A stretch of 64,000 bases of DNA from Prescottella soli (GCF_040024445.1 NZ_CP157276.1:2852001-2916000), one strand, 5' to 3'. Shown: positions 24,705 to 34,741, counted from the first letter of the stretch. Numbers and translations: made by a program. Notes: generated from the sequence alone by a model not told the origin.

Positions 24705-25252
24705 ACGGTCGCAAGGTAGTCAGCTTCCGCGTCATCGCGATCGGCTTCGTGGCGATGCTCGCGACGATGCTCGGCGTCGGCACGGCGTCCGCGCACTCCG
24801 CGGTCATCGGCAGCGACCCGGCGAACGGTGCGCAGATCGCGACCGCACCCGAGCGTGTGAGCCTGAGGTTCAACGAGGCGCTGCAGGAGAAGTTCGCGTC
24901 GCTCACCGTCGTCGGCCCCGACGGCAACCTGTGGTCGAAGGGCAACCCGACGGTCCAGGGCGACTCGGTCAGCGTGCCCCTCGAGGGTCTCGGCCCGGTC
25001 GGCGAGTACACGATCGCGTTCCGCGTCACGTCCGCCGACGGCCACCCCGTCAGCGGCACCCAGGTGTTCGCGCTGACGCAGGAGGGCACCGGCACGCCCG
25101 GCCCGAAGGCGAGCGGAGGCCAGTCCTCCGACAGCTCGGACGGATCCTCCGGTAGCGGCAACACGCTGATCTGGGTGTTCGTCGGCGTCGGCGTCGTCGT
25201 GGTCGCCGGCGGCCTGTGGTTCGCGCTGCGCAAGCCGCGCGGCGAGAACTGA
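24701..25252 (+). CDS. copC: CopC-domain copper resistance protein
   Basis: 183 residues. A signal peptide ends at ASA, followed by mature N-terminal His (HSAVIGSDPANGAQI). The CopC domain shows RLRFNEAL-type (SLRFNEALQEKF) and SADGHPVSGTQVF blocks with the second conserved His. A Ser/Gly linker and a C-terminal membrane helix (NTLIWVFVGVGVVVVAGGLW) follow, with a basic tail. It should bind Cu(II) at the cell surface and pass it to CopD. Overlaps YcnI by 4 nt and precedes CopD by 8 nt. Confidence 0.88.
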   Translation: MNGRKVVSFRVIAIGFVAMLATMLGVGTASAHSAVIGSDPANGAQIATAPERVSLRFNEALQEKFASLTVVGPDGNLWSKGNPTVQGDSVSVPLEGLGPVGEYTIAFRVTSADGHPVSGTQVFALTQEGTGTPGPKASGGQSSDSSDGSSGSGNTLIWVFVGVGVVVVAGGLWFALRKPRGEN

Positions 25253-25260
25253 CAGAGGCG

Positions 25261-26214
25261 ATGAGGACGGCGGGCACGGTCGCTGCCGGCCGGGCGTGGC
25301 TGCTGTCCGCCGTTCTCACCGCGCTGGTGGGTGTCGGGCTCGCGTGGCTGCTCGCCACCCCGGACGGCCCCTCCCCCACCAGCGTGATCCGGGTGCTCGC
25401 CGTCGGGCTCGGGGCGACGGTGTTCGGGCTCGCCGGATGGCAGTGGCTCCAACGCGACGAGCGCCGACCCGCCCTCGACTCCGGTCTGCTGTGGCAGATG
25501 ACCGCCGCGCTGGCGGGCGCCTGGACGGTCGCCGAGATCGTGCTGGTGGTCCTCGAGGCCGCCGAGGCCGAGGGTCGCTCTCGGTTCACGGTGGCACCGG
25601 GCACCGTCGTCGACTTCGTCCGCCTGGTCAGCGCGGGCCGACTCGGCGCCGCGACCGTGGTGTGCACCGCACTGATCACCGTGGTCGCCGCGGTCGCCTT
25701 CCGGAGGAGCCTGCCGTGGCCCGCGGCCCCCGTGCTGGCGCTGTCCGGGCTCGCACTCATCGCCCGCCCGATCAGCGGCCACATGTCGCAGCAGACGCTC
25801 GGATCCCTGCTCGACGCCGGACACGTCCTCGCCGCCGCGACGTGGTTCGGAATGCTCGTCGCGTTGGCGCTCACCGCCCGCTCCCGCGGGGCGTGGTCGT
25901 CGCTGCTGCCGCGCTACTCGACGATCGCGTGGCGGTGCGTGTGGGTGCTCGCGGCGACCGGTGTCGTCAACGCCGCTATTCGCCTCGGCGGATTCGGGCC
26001 GCTCGTCACCACCGGGTACGGCCGCGTGGTGCTCGCCAAGGTGACCGCGCTGGCGGTCCTGCTCGCGTCGGGGTGGTGGCTGCGCCGCACGTGGGTCGCG
26101 CCCGCCGCCGGGCACCGCATGAGCGCCGACGCGTCGCTGCGACGCGCGGTCGGTGAATCGGCGGTGATGGCAATCGCATTCGGACTCGCGGCGGCACTGG
26201 CGACCACCGCCTGA
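25261..26214 (+). CDS. copD: CopD-family copper transport membrane protein
   Basis: 317 residues from ATG 25261 (GAGG 4 nt upstream). Eight or nine membrane segments. The CopD pattern is visible in ARPISGHMSQQTLGSLLDAG, GHVLAAATWFGMLVALALTA, and RLGGFGPLVTTGYGRVVLAK; the conserved His in ISGH and GHVLAA would handle copper. Works with the upstream CopC and YcnI products. The gene ends 10 bp from the convergent WxL-like gene. Confidence 0.85.
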   Translation: MRTAGTVAAGRAWLLSAVLTALVGVGLAWLLATPDGPSPTSVIRVLAVGLGATVFGLAGWQWLQRDERRPALDSGLLWQMTAALAGAWTVAEIVLVVLEAAEAEGRSRFTVAPGTVVDFVRLVSAGRLGAATVVCTALITVVAAVAFRRSLPWPAAPVLALSGLALIARPISGHMSQQTLGSLLDAGHVLAAATWFGMLVALALTARSRGAWSSLLPRYSTIAWRCVWVLAATGVVNAAIRLGGFGPLVTTGYGRVVLAKVTALAVLLASGWWLRRTWVAPAAGHRMSADASLRRAVGESAVMAIAFGLAAALATTA

Positions 26215-26224
26215 TCCGCGACGG

Positions 26225-26995
26225 CTAGGCGACCGAGACGGTGATGGTGCCCCTGTAGGTACCGACGGGGGCGCCGCCGGGGTAGTCGACCCGGAGCGAT
26301 GGGGTCCACGTGATCGTCTCGGACGGCCAGATGCTGCCCGTACGGGCAACGACGGTCTTCGGGGTTTCGAGTGTCTGCGTCGGCGTCGAGGTCGAACCGC
26401 CCACATTGCCCGCGATCGCGGTCGCGGTGTAGGTGACGGCGCTCTTCGGGATAGTGCCGTTGGGGCCGACGAAGTCTGTCGACGACGCGGTGGCGGTCCA
26501 ATCGACTGGCGAGCCCGCCAGACCACCAGTGGCGGTCACGGAGATGAGGGTCAGGGTTCCGCTCGCCCTGTCCGCCCCGGGGACGATGGTGCCGTAGCCC
26601 CCTGCGACGGTGATGGACAGGCCGGCCCGGCCCTGCGCCGCCGTCTCGAACACGCCGGCGCGAGCCGACGGCGCCGACGTCGTGGTGGTCGCCGTGGTGG
26701 TCGCCGTCGTTTGCGTGGTCGACTGCGCCGACGGGGGCGCAGCGGCCGTCGTCGAGGTCACGCTCGTCGCCGAGGGCGTGTCGTTCGAGGAATCACGCTG
26801 GGCGACGTATCGGCGAGGGGTCGTCGTCGGCGCCGTGGTGGTCGTGGTCGTCGGCGCTGCTGTCGTTGTGCTCGCTTCTTCGGTCGTCGTCACATCCGAC
26901 GGTGCCGCCGCAGCGACCGGCGCCCCGACGAGGACCAGCACGCCGGCGGTGGCGACCGACAGACGCAGGGTCTGGGGCATCCTGTTGCGCCACAT
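26225..26995 (-). CDS. Secreted WxL-like protein with Thr-rich stalk
   Basis: 256 residues from ATG 26995 (ATG 26980 also possible), 2 nt after the stop of the DUF916-like gene. Signal peptide (SVATAGVLVLVGAPVAAAAP), then about 75 residues dominated by Thr/Ser/Ala, suggesting an O-glycosylated wall-spanning stalk. The C-terminal beta domain contains SSTDFVGPNGTIPKSAVTY, WPSETITWTPSLRVDY and ends GGAPVGTYRGTITVSVA. This domain is clearly homologous to the proteins at 28093 and 40621. With the DUF916-like partner it resembles the WxL system of Firmicutes, but the strict WxL motif is not present. Confidence 0.72.
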   Translation of the reverse strand: MWRNRMPQTLRLSVATAGVLVLVGAPVAAAAPSDVTTTEEASTTTAAPTTTTTTAPTTTPRRYVAQRDSSNDTPSATSVTSTTAAAPPSAQSTTQTTATTTATTTTSAPSARAGVFETAAQGRAGLSITVAGGYGTIVPGADRASGTLTLISVTATGGLAGSPVDWTATASSTDFVGPNGTIPKSAVTYTATAIAGNVGGSTSTPTQTLETPKTVVARTGSIWPSETITWTPSLRVDYPGGAPVGTYRGTITVSVA

Positions 26996-26997
26996 GG

Positions 26998-28026
26998 CTA
27001 CTGCTCCGCGCTCGAAGGACGACGCTTGCGGATCACCAGGTATGCACCGAGTCCAGCGACGACGAGCACCGCCACCACGATCCCGACGATGAGCGGCCAC
27101 GACGTGGAATCGGACGCCCCGACGGATTCGCCGTCGCCCTTGTCCGGGAACGTGACCGTCGCCGACATGTCGTGCTTGATGATGCCGCTCCCGAGCTTCA
27201 CGTCGGCCTTCCAGGGGCCGGCGGGCAGGGCGGTGCTGTCGGGCACGGCAATGGCGACCTCGCCGTCCTCGCCTGGCGCGATGGTTGCGACCACGCCGTC
27301 GATGGGGCCGGCGGACAGGCCTCCGGGTCCGCCCGAAAGATTCAGGGTGCCGGCGAGATCGACTGCACGGCCGCCGGTGTTGGTGACCGAAGCGACGACG
27401 GATGCGGTGCCGTCCGGCCCGCGGCGCGGGGTGAGGCTGGAGATGGTGAAGTCGGCGGGCGGACCGTTGCCCGGTCCCACCGACAGGTAGACGCGGACGC
27501 CGACGCGGGACTCGTTGGTGATGCCGCTGCCGTCGCTCGCGGGCGTCTTGTGCGACGCCCAGATCACCGCGTACTGCTCGACCTCCGGTGCGTCCTCGGG
27601 GACCGCGATCGTCACAGCCACCTCGGCCTGCTGACCGTTGTCGAGCTCGAGTGTCGGGCGGTCGACGGTGGTCCACGACGTGAGCGGGTTCGTCTGGCCG
27701 GGTTCCTCGAGCACGAACGAGCCGTCGGCGACCCGTGCGGATCCTGCGTACACGTCGATCTTCGCCGGCGCGCCGGTGTTGTTGGACACCATCACATGTC
27801 GCGTGATGGTGGTTCCGGGGGGCAGGTTGTCGATGATGTACCGGAGCGCCCGAGGGTCGTCCTTGAGTTCCACCGGCGCATCGACGAGACGGATGCCGAT
27901 CGACCCGTCGAGCGCACCGCCCGCCGGTTGGTCGGGCTCGGCGAACGCGGACGCGGGAATCCCGACCGCCATGAGAACGGCGGCGAGAACAGCGAGGAGG
28001 CTACGCAGCGCGGAGAGGGGACGCAT
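26998..28026 (-). CDS. DUF916-like (WxL-interacting type) cell-surface protein with membrane anchor
   Basis: 342 residues from ATG 28026. Signal peptide, then two Ig-like beta domains. The first has the DUF916 pattern YIIDNLPPGTTITRHVMVSN, NPLTSWTTVD, ELDNGQQAEVAVTIAVPEDA; the second contains VTNTGGRAVDLAGTL and PAGPWKADVKLGSGI. The C-terminus is a membrane helix with a basic stop-transfer tail (LIVGIVVAVLVVAGLGAYLV then IRKRR). In Firmicutes DUF916 proteins bind WxL-domain proteins at the peptidoglycan. Both neighbours in the operon are WxL-like proteins, which fits that role. Confidence 0.78.
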   Translation of the reverse strand: MRPLSALRSLLAVLAAVLMAVGIPASAFAEPDQPAGGALDGSIGIRLVDAPVELKDDPRALRYIIDNLPPGTTITRHVMVSNNTGAPAKIDVYAGSARVADGSFVLEEPGQTNPLTSWTTVDRPTLELDNGQQAEVAVTIAVPEDAPEVEQYAVIWASHKTPASDGSGITNESRVGVRVYLSVGPGNGPPADFTISSLTPRRGPDGTASVVASVTNTGGRAVDLAGTLNLSGGPGGLSAGPIDGVVATIAPGEDGEVAIAVPDSTALPAGPWKADVKLGSGIIKHDMSATVTFPDKGDGESVGASDSTSWPLIVGIVVAVLVVAGLGAYLVIRKRRPSSAEQ

Positions 28027-28044
28027 GGATCACTTTCTAGCGGG

Positions 28045-28077
28045 CCGGCCGGGGCGCGCGGTGCGCGCCCCGGCCGG
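28045..28077 (-). promoter_or_regulatory. Very stable intercistronic hairpin
   Basis: A perfect 15-bp G/C stem with a 3-nt loop lies between the small WxL-like gene (ends 28093) and the DUF916-like gene (starts 28026), with no U-tract after it. It probably lowers read-through or protects the upstream message, so that the WxL-like protein is made in excess of its partner. Confidence 0.75.
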
Positions 28078-28092
28078 GGAGTGCCGAATGCT

Positions 28093-28620
28093 CTAGGCGA
28101 CCGAGACGGTAACGGTGCCTGCGTAGGTCCCGATCGGGGCACCGCCCTGGTAGTCGACTTTGAGCGCCGGAGTCCAGGTGATGATTTCCGTCGGCCAGTT
28201 CAGCCCGGTGCGATTGACCACCGCCTTGGGGGCGTCCAGCGACTGCGCGCCGGTCGAGGCCAGGTTGCCACCCAACAGCCCGCCGGCGACGGCCGTCGCG
28301 TTGTAGCTGACCGCGCTCTTCGGGATCGTCATGTTGGGGCCGACGAAGTCGGTCGACGATGCGGAGGCGGTCCACGCGCGTCCGGAGCCGTCGCGGGAGT
28401 CGGTCACCGTGACGGTGGTGAGCGTGCCGCTGGCGCCGCCCGACCCGGGAACGATGGTGCCGACCGGACCGCCGGTGATCAGGGACAGGCTGCCACCCAT
28501 ACCGGTGATGACGAAGGTGACGTCGGTGTTGGCCGAGTTGGCAGCGTTCGCGACCGTTGCCGGAACCAGCAGTCCGGCGGCTGCGACGACTCCAGCAGCG
28601 GCAAGCGTGATTTTGCGCAT
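28093..28620 (-). CDS. Small secreted WxL-like protein
   Basis: 175 residues from ATG 28620 with AAGAGG upstream. Signal peptide (LAAAGVVAAAGLLVPATVAN then A), then one beta-rich domain with TDVTFVITGMGGSLSL, SSTDFVGPNMTIPKSAVSY, WPTEIITWTPALKVDY and GGAPIGTYAGTVTVSVA. The last ~100 residues match the C-terminus of the 26225 protein closely. First gene of the operon WxL-like / DUF916-like / stalked WxL-like. Expected to be wall-associated. Confidence 0.75.
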   Translation of the reverse strand: MRKITLAAAGVVAAAGLLVPATVANAANSANTDVTFVITGMGGSLSLITGGPVGTIVPGSGGASGTLTTVTVTDSRDGSGRAWTASASSTDFVGPNMTIPKSAVSYNATAVAGGLLGGNLASTGAQSLDAPKAVVNRTGLNWPTEIITWTPALKVDYQGGAPIGTYAGTVTVSVA

Positions 28621-28704
28621 GAATCCTCTTAAGGGACGTTCGGGTCGAGCGGACAGCCCCGAGCTCCGAACCGAACGGTCCGATTCGATACGGGGTCGAT
28701 TATT

Positions 28705-28729
28705 GATACTCGACAGTTGGTCGAGTGTC
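28705..28729. promoter_or_regulatory. Inverted repeat upstream of WxL-like operon
   Basis: GATACTCGAC and GTCGAGTGTC form 10-bp arms with one mismatch around AGTTG, about 85 bp ahead of the small WxL-like gene. A regulator site is plausible; the regulator is not identified in this window. Confidence 0.4.
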
Positions 28730-28844
28730 CAGAGGTGAAGCGACAAAATGTTTGTTTGCCCGCACCGGTTTTCCGTCGACCGCGACCCGGATCATGCGGC
28801 GCACCGGTACGGACAACTCGCCCGATCAGCGGCTTGATGTCGCA

Positions 28845-28850
28845 TAGGAT
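28845..28850 (+). promoter_or_regulatory. -10 element TAGGAT of a leaderless promoter
   Basis: TAGGAT ends 8 nt before the ATG at 28859, identical in sequence and nearly identical in spacing to the element before the gene at 700. Confidence 0.5.
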
Positions 28851-28858
28851 CCGTCACC

Positions 28859-29719
28859 ATGACGTCGACGGGGTGGTGGTTCCAGGCCAAGCATGCGCTC
28901 GACACGCGAGGCCCGTTCCCGCGGCGGCGGCGCCGCACGCTCACCGAGGCGGTGGCAGGACGGCGCGTCATGATCACCGGGGCGTCGTCGGGCATCGGCC
29001 GCTCCGCCGCAATCGAAATCGCCGCCGCCGGCGCCACCGTGCTGCTGGTCGCCCGCCGCGAACCGGAGCTGCAGGACGTAGTCGACGCTGTGACGGCCCG
29101 CGGCGGTCAGGCATTCGCGTACTCGTGCGACCTGAACGACGGGGACGCGTCGGATGCGATGGTGCGCCGGGTCCTCGACGAACACGGCGGCGTCGACATC
29201 CTCGTCAACAACGCCGGACGGTCTATCCGCCGGTCCCTCGCCCAGTCGTACGACCGGGCGCACGACTTCGAACGCACCATGCGGCTCAATTACCACGCAG
29301 CCGTGCGGCTGATGCTGGGCGTGCTTCCGGGCATGCGTGAGCGCCGCTTCGGCCAGGTGATCAACGTGCTGTCGGCAGCGAACCTGTTCGGCGGCCCGGG
29401 GTACTCCGCCTACGTCGCCTCCAAGGCCGCGCTCGACGAGGTCTGCACGTCGTTCCAGGCCGAAACCCTGGACGAGAACATCACATTCACGTCGGTGTAC
29501 ATGCCGCTGGTGCGAACCGCGATGATCACGCCCAACGCGCAGTACCTCGAGACTGCGGCACTCACACCCGAGGAGGCCGGCCTGGTCATCTGTGACGCCG
29601 TCGTCCACCGCCCACGGCGGATGGGACCGACGTTCGGACGTTTGACCCGTCTGGTCGATGCGATCAGCACCGAACGCGCCGACGCCGCGCGACACCGACG
29701 ATTCGCCTCCGGAATCTGA
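28859..29719 (+). CDS. SDR-family oxidoreductase
   Basis: 286 residues from ATG 28859, leaderless by position of the -10 box. After a ~35-residue basic N-terminal segment (TRGPFPRRRRR) comes a classical SDR: MITGASSGIGRSA, VDILVNNAGRSIRRSL, NVLSAANLFGGPGYSAYVASK with Tyr-x-x-x-Lys. The C-terminal part (PLVRTAMITPNAQYLETAAL, SPEEAG-like) resembles the SDR domains of mycobacterial acyl-CoA/aldehyde reductases (Acr1-type). Probably acts on a lipid aldehyde or ketone. Confidence 0.8.
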   Translation: MTSTGWWFQAKHALDTRGPFPRRRRRTLTEAVAGRRVMITGASSGIGRSAAIEIAAAGATVLLVARREPELQDVVDAVTARGGQAFAYSCDLNDGDASDAMVRRVLDEHGGVDILVNNAGRSIRRSLAQSYDRAHDFERTMRLNYHAAVRLMLGVLPGMRERRFGQVINVLSAANLFGGPGYSAYVASKAALDEVCTSFQAETLDENITFTSVYMPLVRTAMITPNAQYLETAALTPEEAGLVICDAVVHRPRRMGPTFGRLTRLVDAISTERADAARHRRFASGI

Positions 29720-29730
29720 GATATCTCGCG

Positions 29731-29745
29731 GCCCCGAGCCGGGGC
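29731..29745. terminator. Short hairpin between convergent genes
   Basis: GCCCCG-AGC-CGGGGC, 12 nt after the SDR stop and before the convergent gene end at 29772. No U-tract; a weak terminator at best. Confidence 0.4.
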
Positions 29746-29771
29746 GGTAGCGCAAGGGCGCTTCGCCGGAC

Positions 29772-30314
29772 CTATGACCAGGAGAGACTGCCCAAGATCT
29801 TCGCCGCGGCGACGAGCAGTCCTCCACCACCGACGGCGACCGTCCCGGCGAGCGCTCCGATCGGTGCCCCGATCAAGGCGCCGCCGATGCATGTCGCGGC
29901 GGCTTCGGGCAGGAGAGCAACGGTGAAAGCCGGTCCGGCACCGCCGAGAAAGCCTCCGACAGCCGCGCCGGTGATCGTTCCGGTGAGGCTTCCGACCATC
30001 ACCGCCAGCGCAACGCCCTCGAGCGCAGAGGACACCACCCGACCCACCCCTGGAACGGCGGCACGGGCCGAGACGGCGGAAGTCGCGGATACGAATTCAT
30101 CTGGCACGGTTCGCAATTCGTCCGGAACGGTTCGCGATAGGCTCGATCGACGGCCATCCCGCCGAACCCGATCGTCTGGACCATATGTCCGACTAGCGGT
30201 TTCGAAGTCGATCTGCGCGGGAAGGTCGAGAATCGAACCTGATCGACTCGACCATGTCCGGGGCACTTCGCTCCGTGGAAGCGACTGCACGCCATAGAGA
30301 AAATCGCGTGACAT
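29772..30314 (-). CDS. Hypothetical protein with Gly/Ala-rich membrane-like C-terminus
   Basis: 180 residues from ATG 30314, which has an excellent GAAGGAG site; the frame is open upstream but without SD. The N-terminal ~90 residues are polar with a short internal repeat (RTVPDEL RTVPDEF). The C-terminal ~85 residues are Gly/Ala-rich and hydrophobic (ALAVMVGSLTGTITGAAVGG, then IGGALIGAPIGALAGTVAVG), like glycine-zipper membrane proteins or some bacteriocin-type proteins. No signal peptide. No family recognised. Confidence 0.55.
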   Translation of the reverse strand: MSRDFLYGVQSLPRSEVPRTWSSRSGSILDLPAQIDFETASRTYGPDDRVRRDGRRSSLSRTVPDELRTVPDEFVSATSAVSARAAVPGVGRVVSSALEGVALAVMVGSLTGTITGAAVGGFLGGAGPAFTVALLPEAAATCIGGALIGAPIGALAGTVAVGGGGLLVAAAKILGSLSWS

Positions 30315-30843
30315 GAGAACTCCTTCTTCTGTCCTCGGGCAACCCTCGGGCTGCCCACTGGGGAGATCCGATTCGATCGCACAGTGATGCAACGAAAAGC
30401 CGATGCATGCGGCACCCATCGCCCGTCGGCCGGCCACGACGACACACAGCTGTCTGCGGGCAGACGTGAATTCCCTGAGGTCGACGCGTGCGCTGCGGCG
30501 TCAGGCGGCGCTGAACTCGGTGACGATGGGGCGAGGACTGTGACTAGAACTCATGAATGTCCTCACCTCCTTGCGCTCGCGACGGTCCGTGCCGCCGGAG
30601 GATCACCCATCTCGCGTGGGGTTCGTCCGAGCCCTTCCAGGATGGCACTCGAACGGCCGGAGCGCACCTACGTGCACCGACAGCTCACCTCCAAAAACCG
30701 AACGGCCGCTTGGAATTCGACTCCACCGGGCGCCGGTTCTCGCCACTCCCACTGTTCCGGTCGGGTCGTTCCGGCCATCGCGTGAGCCTGTGAAAGCGGA
30801 CTAGTCTCGATATTGGGACACAACGTCGAGGAGATGATCCGTC
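30315..30843. other. 529-bp stretch with little coding potential
   Basis: Apart from the 17-codon leftward reading frame at 30501-30554 I find no convincing gene. A rightward open frame of 133 codons (30384-30785) has no SD and a composition unlike a folded protein. The left end carries the SD of the leftward gene at 30314, and the right end probably carries the promoter of the SPW gene at 30844. Confidence 0.5.
30501..30554 (-). CDS. 17-residue peptide with strong SD
   Basis: ATG at 30554 preceded by GGAGGTGAGG at about 7 nt, stop at 30501-30503. The product is MSSSHSPRPIVTEFSAA. It lies 187 nt upstream of, and in the same direction as, the glycine-rich protein gene at 29772-30314. It may be a leader peptide or a small peptide precursor. 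The support is only the SD and the position. Confidence 0.35.
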   Translation of the reverse strand: MSSSHSPRPIVTEFSAA

Positions 30844-31281
30844 ATGTCGACAACACCGTCCATGTCGATGGAAACCCACCCAGACATCGCCGAACTTCGC
30901 GCCCGCTACGACGAATTCGGGGAGAGCCCCGTTCCGCAGCTCGCCGAGGGACTGATGGTTCTGGCCGGACTCTATGCGGCCGCATCGCCGTGGATCGTCG
31001 GGTTCAGCGGGCAGACGTCGCTGATGATGTGCAACTTGTTCGCCGGCCTTGCGGTCGCGCTGCTGGCCGTCGGTCACGCCACCTCGTTCGGGCGCACCCA
31101 CGGCATTGCGTTCGTCGCCCCGTTACTGGGGGCCTGGTTGATCGTTTCTCCGTGGCTGGTCAGGAACGTGAGCACCAGCCCGGGAATGATCTGGTCGAAC
31201 GTGGTGGTGGGCGCCGTGGTCCTCGTCCTCGGAGCCGGACTTCTGGGCATGGGCATGACCCGAGGAGGGATGCGCAGGTAG
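30844..31281 (+). CDS. SPW-repeat membrane protein
   Basis: 145 residues from ATG 30844 with GAGGAG upstream. Four hydrophobic helices in two repeats, each with the SPW signature (AAASPWIVGFSGQTSLMMCN and WLIVSPWLVRNVSTSPGMIW). Small SPW proteins are integral membrane proteins of unknown function, often stress-associated. The hydrophilic N-terminus (about 35 residues) is Ser/Glu-rich. Monocistronic; the next gene is convergent. Confidence 0.88.
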   Translation: MSTTPSMSMETHPDIAELRARYDEFGESPVPQLAEGLMVLAGLYAAASPWIVGFSGQTSLMMCNLFAGLAVALLAVGHATSFGRTHGIAFVAPLLGAWLIVSPWLVRNVSTSPGMIWSNVVVGAVVLVLGAGLLGMGMTRGGMRR

Positions 31282-31316
31282 CGGTATTCGATCCGACACC
31301 GACACCGACACCCGCG

Positions 31317-31352
31317 GTGGCGGTCGCGGTCAGCGCACTCCACGACCGCCAC
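31317..31352. terminator. Bidirectional terminator candidate between convergent genes
   Basis: Perfect 10-bp arms GTGGCGGTCG (31317-31326) and CGACCGCCAC (31343-31352) around a 16-nt loop, in the 89-bp gap between the SPW gene and the drug-exporter gene. The left flank carries three CCGACA units in tandem. Confidence 0.6.
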
Positions 31353-31370
31353 TGATGGTGTCCGTCGCGC

Positions 31371-33017
31371 CTACGCCGGAGCCGCCGCCTCCTCCTCGCG
31401 CCTGCGCGGCTGCAGCTGCGTGGCGGACACCAGACCGACGAACAGGAAGCCGGCGGCGACGAACAGCGACCAGCGGGTGGCGTCGGCGAAGCCCTCCGAC
31501 AGCGCGTCGGCGGTCTCGGGTCCGGCCGGGCCGAGCTTGCCGTGCTCGCCCTGCTCACGGATCGCGGGGATGGTGCCGCCGGCCGAGTCGCGGGTGCCGT
31601 CGACGAGCTGCGTCTCCACCTGCGGCGGCAGCGCGACGGGTTCGAGCCGGTCGGTGAGGCTGTGCGCGAGCCCGAGCGACAGCACGGTGCCGAGGATCGC
31701 GGTGCCGAGCGCGGATCCGAGCTGGCGGACGGTGCTCTGGGTCGCCGACCCCTGGCCGGACTCCGAGGGCGGGATGTCGACCAGGACGGTGCCCGTCAGC
31801 TGCGCCGACGCCAGTCCCAGGCCGAGGCCGTAGATCGCGAGCAGCAGCGCCAGCATCCACGTCGACGACGACGGCCGCAGGTACAGCGCGAACGCGAGCA
31901 CGCCGATCACCTCGAGCGCGAGGCCGAGCATCACGGTGCGCGGGGCACCGAACCGGGCGGTGACATGGCGGGCGGCGGCACCGGACGCGAAGGCGCCGAG
32001 CGCCATCACCGCGAGCACGTATCCGGCGCCGAGGGTGCTCAGGCCGTACGCGTTGACGAGGAACAGCGGCAGCACCAGCAGCAGACCGAACTCGCCGATC
32101 GCGACGGCCATCGCGGTGCAGTTGCCCCAGCTGAAGGTGCGGAACCGGAACAGCTCCAGGTCGAGAATGGCCGAGTATCCGATGCTCGCCCGGTGCCGCT
32201 CCCACACCACGAACCCGATCAGCGCGACGACACCGACGGCGGCGACGACCGGAGTCGCCGAGATCGGGGCGGTCACCGGCCAGGTCATGCCGAATACGTT
32301 CAGGTCGGCGATCGGCTTCCACCACCCGATGGTCTGGCCCTCGATGAGCGCGAAGATCAACGCGCCGAAGCCGATTGCACTGAGCAGCAGTCCCACCACG
32401 TCCAGTCCGGGCACCGTGATCTTCGCCCGCGTCTCGGGGACGGTCAGGAAGGCGCCGATGATGACGAGGATGCCGATCGGGACGTTGACGAGGAAGATCC
32501 ACGGCCACGTGAACGATGTGGTCAGCCAGCCTCCGAGCAGCGGTCCGACGGCGGCCATGCCCGAGATCACCGCACCCCATATACCGAACGCGATCGCCCG
32601 GTCGCGGCCGCGGAAGGTCGCGTTGACGGTCGAGAGGGTGCACGGCAGCACGAAGGCGCCGCCGACGCCCTGCACGACGCGGGCCACGATGAGTGCCGTC
32701 GAACTCTCCGACGCGGCCGCCATGAGACTGCCGCCGATGAACACGACCACACCGAGGATGAACAACATCCGGCGACCCAGCCGGTCGCCGAGCCGGCCGG
32801 CAGTGAGCAGTAGCGCCGCGAACACCACCGAGTAGATGCTGTTGATCCACTGGGCGTCGGTGAGGTTGAGGCCCAGCTCGTCGATGATCACCGGCAGCGA
32901 GACGTTGACGATGGTCCCGTCGACGACGATCAACGACAGGCCGGCGGCGAGGACGCCCAGGCCTATCCACTCCCGGCGCCCCACGTGAGGTTCGGTGTCA
33001 GACGATTCCACGCTCAT
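31371..33017 (-). CDS. MFS drug exporter, DHA2 (14-TM) family
   Basis: 548 residues from ATG 33017. Fourteen hydrophobic segments. DHA2 signatures are present: LIVVDGTIVNVSLPVIIDEL in TM1, AQWINSIYSVVFAALLLTAG, GRLGDRLGRRMLFILGVVVF (motif A) and a motif C-like GIWGAVISGMAAVGPLLGGW. A long loop near the C-terminus precedes the last helix. Expected to extrude drugs or lipophilic compounds using the proton gradient. No regulator adjacent; it is probably transcribed alone. Confidence 0.9.
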   Translation of the reverse strand: MSVESSDTEPHVGRREWIGLGVLAAGLSLIVVDGTIVNVSLPVIIDELGLNLTDAQWINSIYSVVFAALLLTAGRLGDRLGRRMLFILGVVVFIGGSLMAAASESSTALIVARVVQGVGGAFVLPCTLSTVNATFRGRDRAIAFGIWGAVISGMAAVGPLLGGWLTTSFTWPWIFLVNVPIGILVIIGAFLTVPETRAKITVPGLDVVGLLLSAIGFGALIFALIEGQTIGWWKPIADLNVFGMTWPVTAPISATPVVAAVGVVALIGFVVWERHRASIGYSAILDLELFRFRTFSWGNCTAMAVAIGEFGLLLVLPLFLVNAYGLSTLGAGYVLAVMALGAFASGAAARHVTARFGAPRTVMLGLALEVIGVLAFALYLRPSSSTWMLALLLAIYGLGLGLASAQLTGTVLVDIPPSESGQGSATQSTVRQLGSALGTAILGTVLSLGLAHSLTDRLEPVALPPQVETQLVDGTRDSAGGTIPAIREQGEHGKLGPAGPETADALSEGFADATRWSLFVAAGFLFVGLVSATQLQPRRREEEAAAPA

Positions 33018-33164
33018 GTTTTGCGCCTTCCTCGTATGGCGCCCCTTCCGGCGACGCTACTGCGATTTCACCAGAGGGAACCCGCGATCCCCGGCCGAAC
33101 CCGCCGGGGATCCGGGCAATTCCAACTTTCGGACGAATTTTCCGTCCTCAGGCCCGCGGGCCCG

Positions 33165-34712
<1,548 letters not shown>

Positions 34713-34741
34713 GGGTGTCTCCTCCTTCGAATCGCTGGATG

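Noticed and set aside
26640-26900. Thr-codon-rich repetitive DNA as a possible mobile or satellite repeat
   Set aside because: It is in frame and encodes the Thr/Ser/Ala stalk of the WxL-like protein.
30384-30785. Rightward 133-codon open frame
   Set aside because: No SD, no recognisable protein pattern, and it overlaps the opposite-strand signals of other genes.
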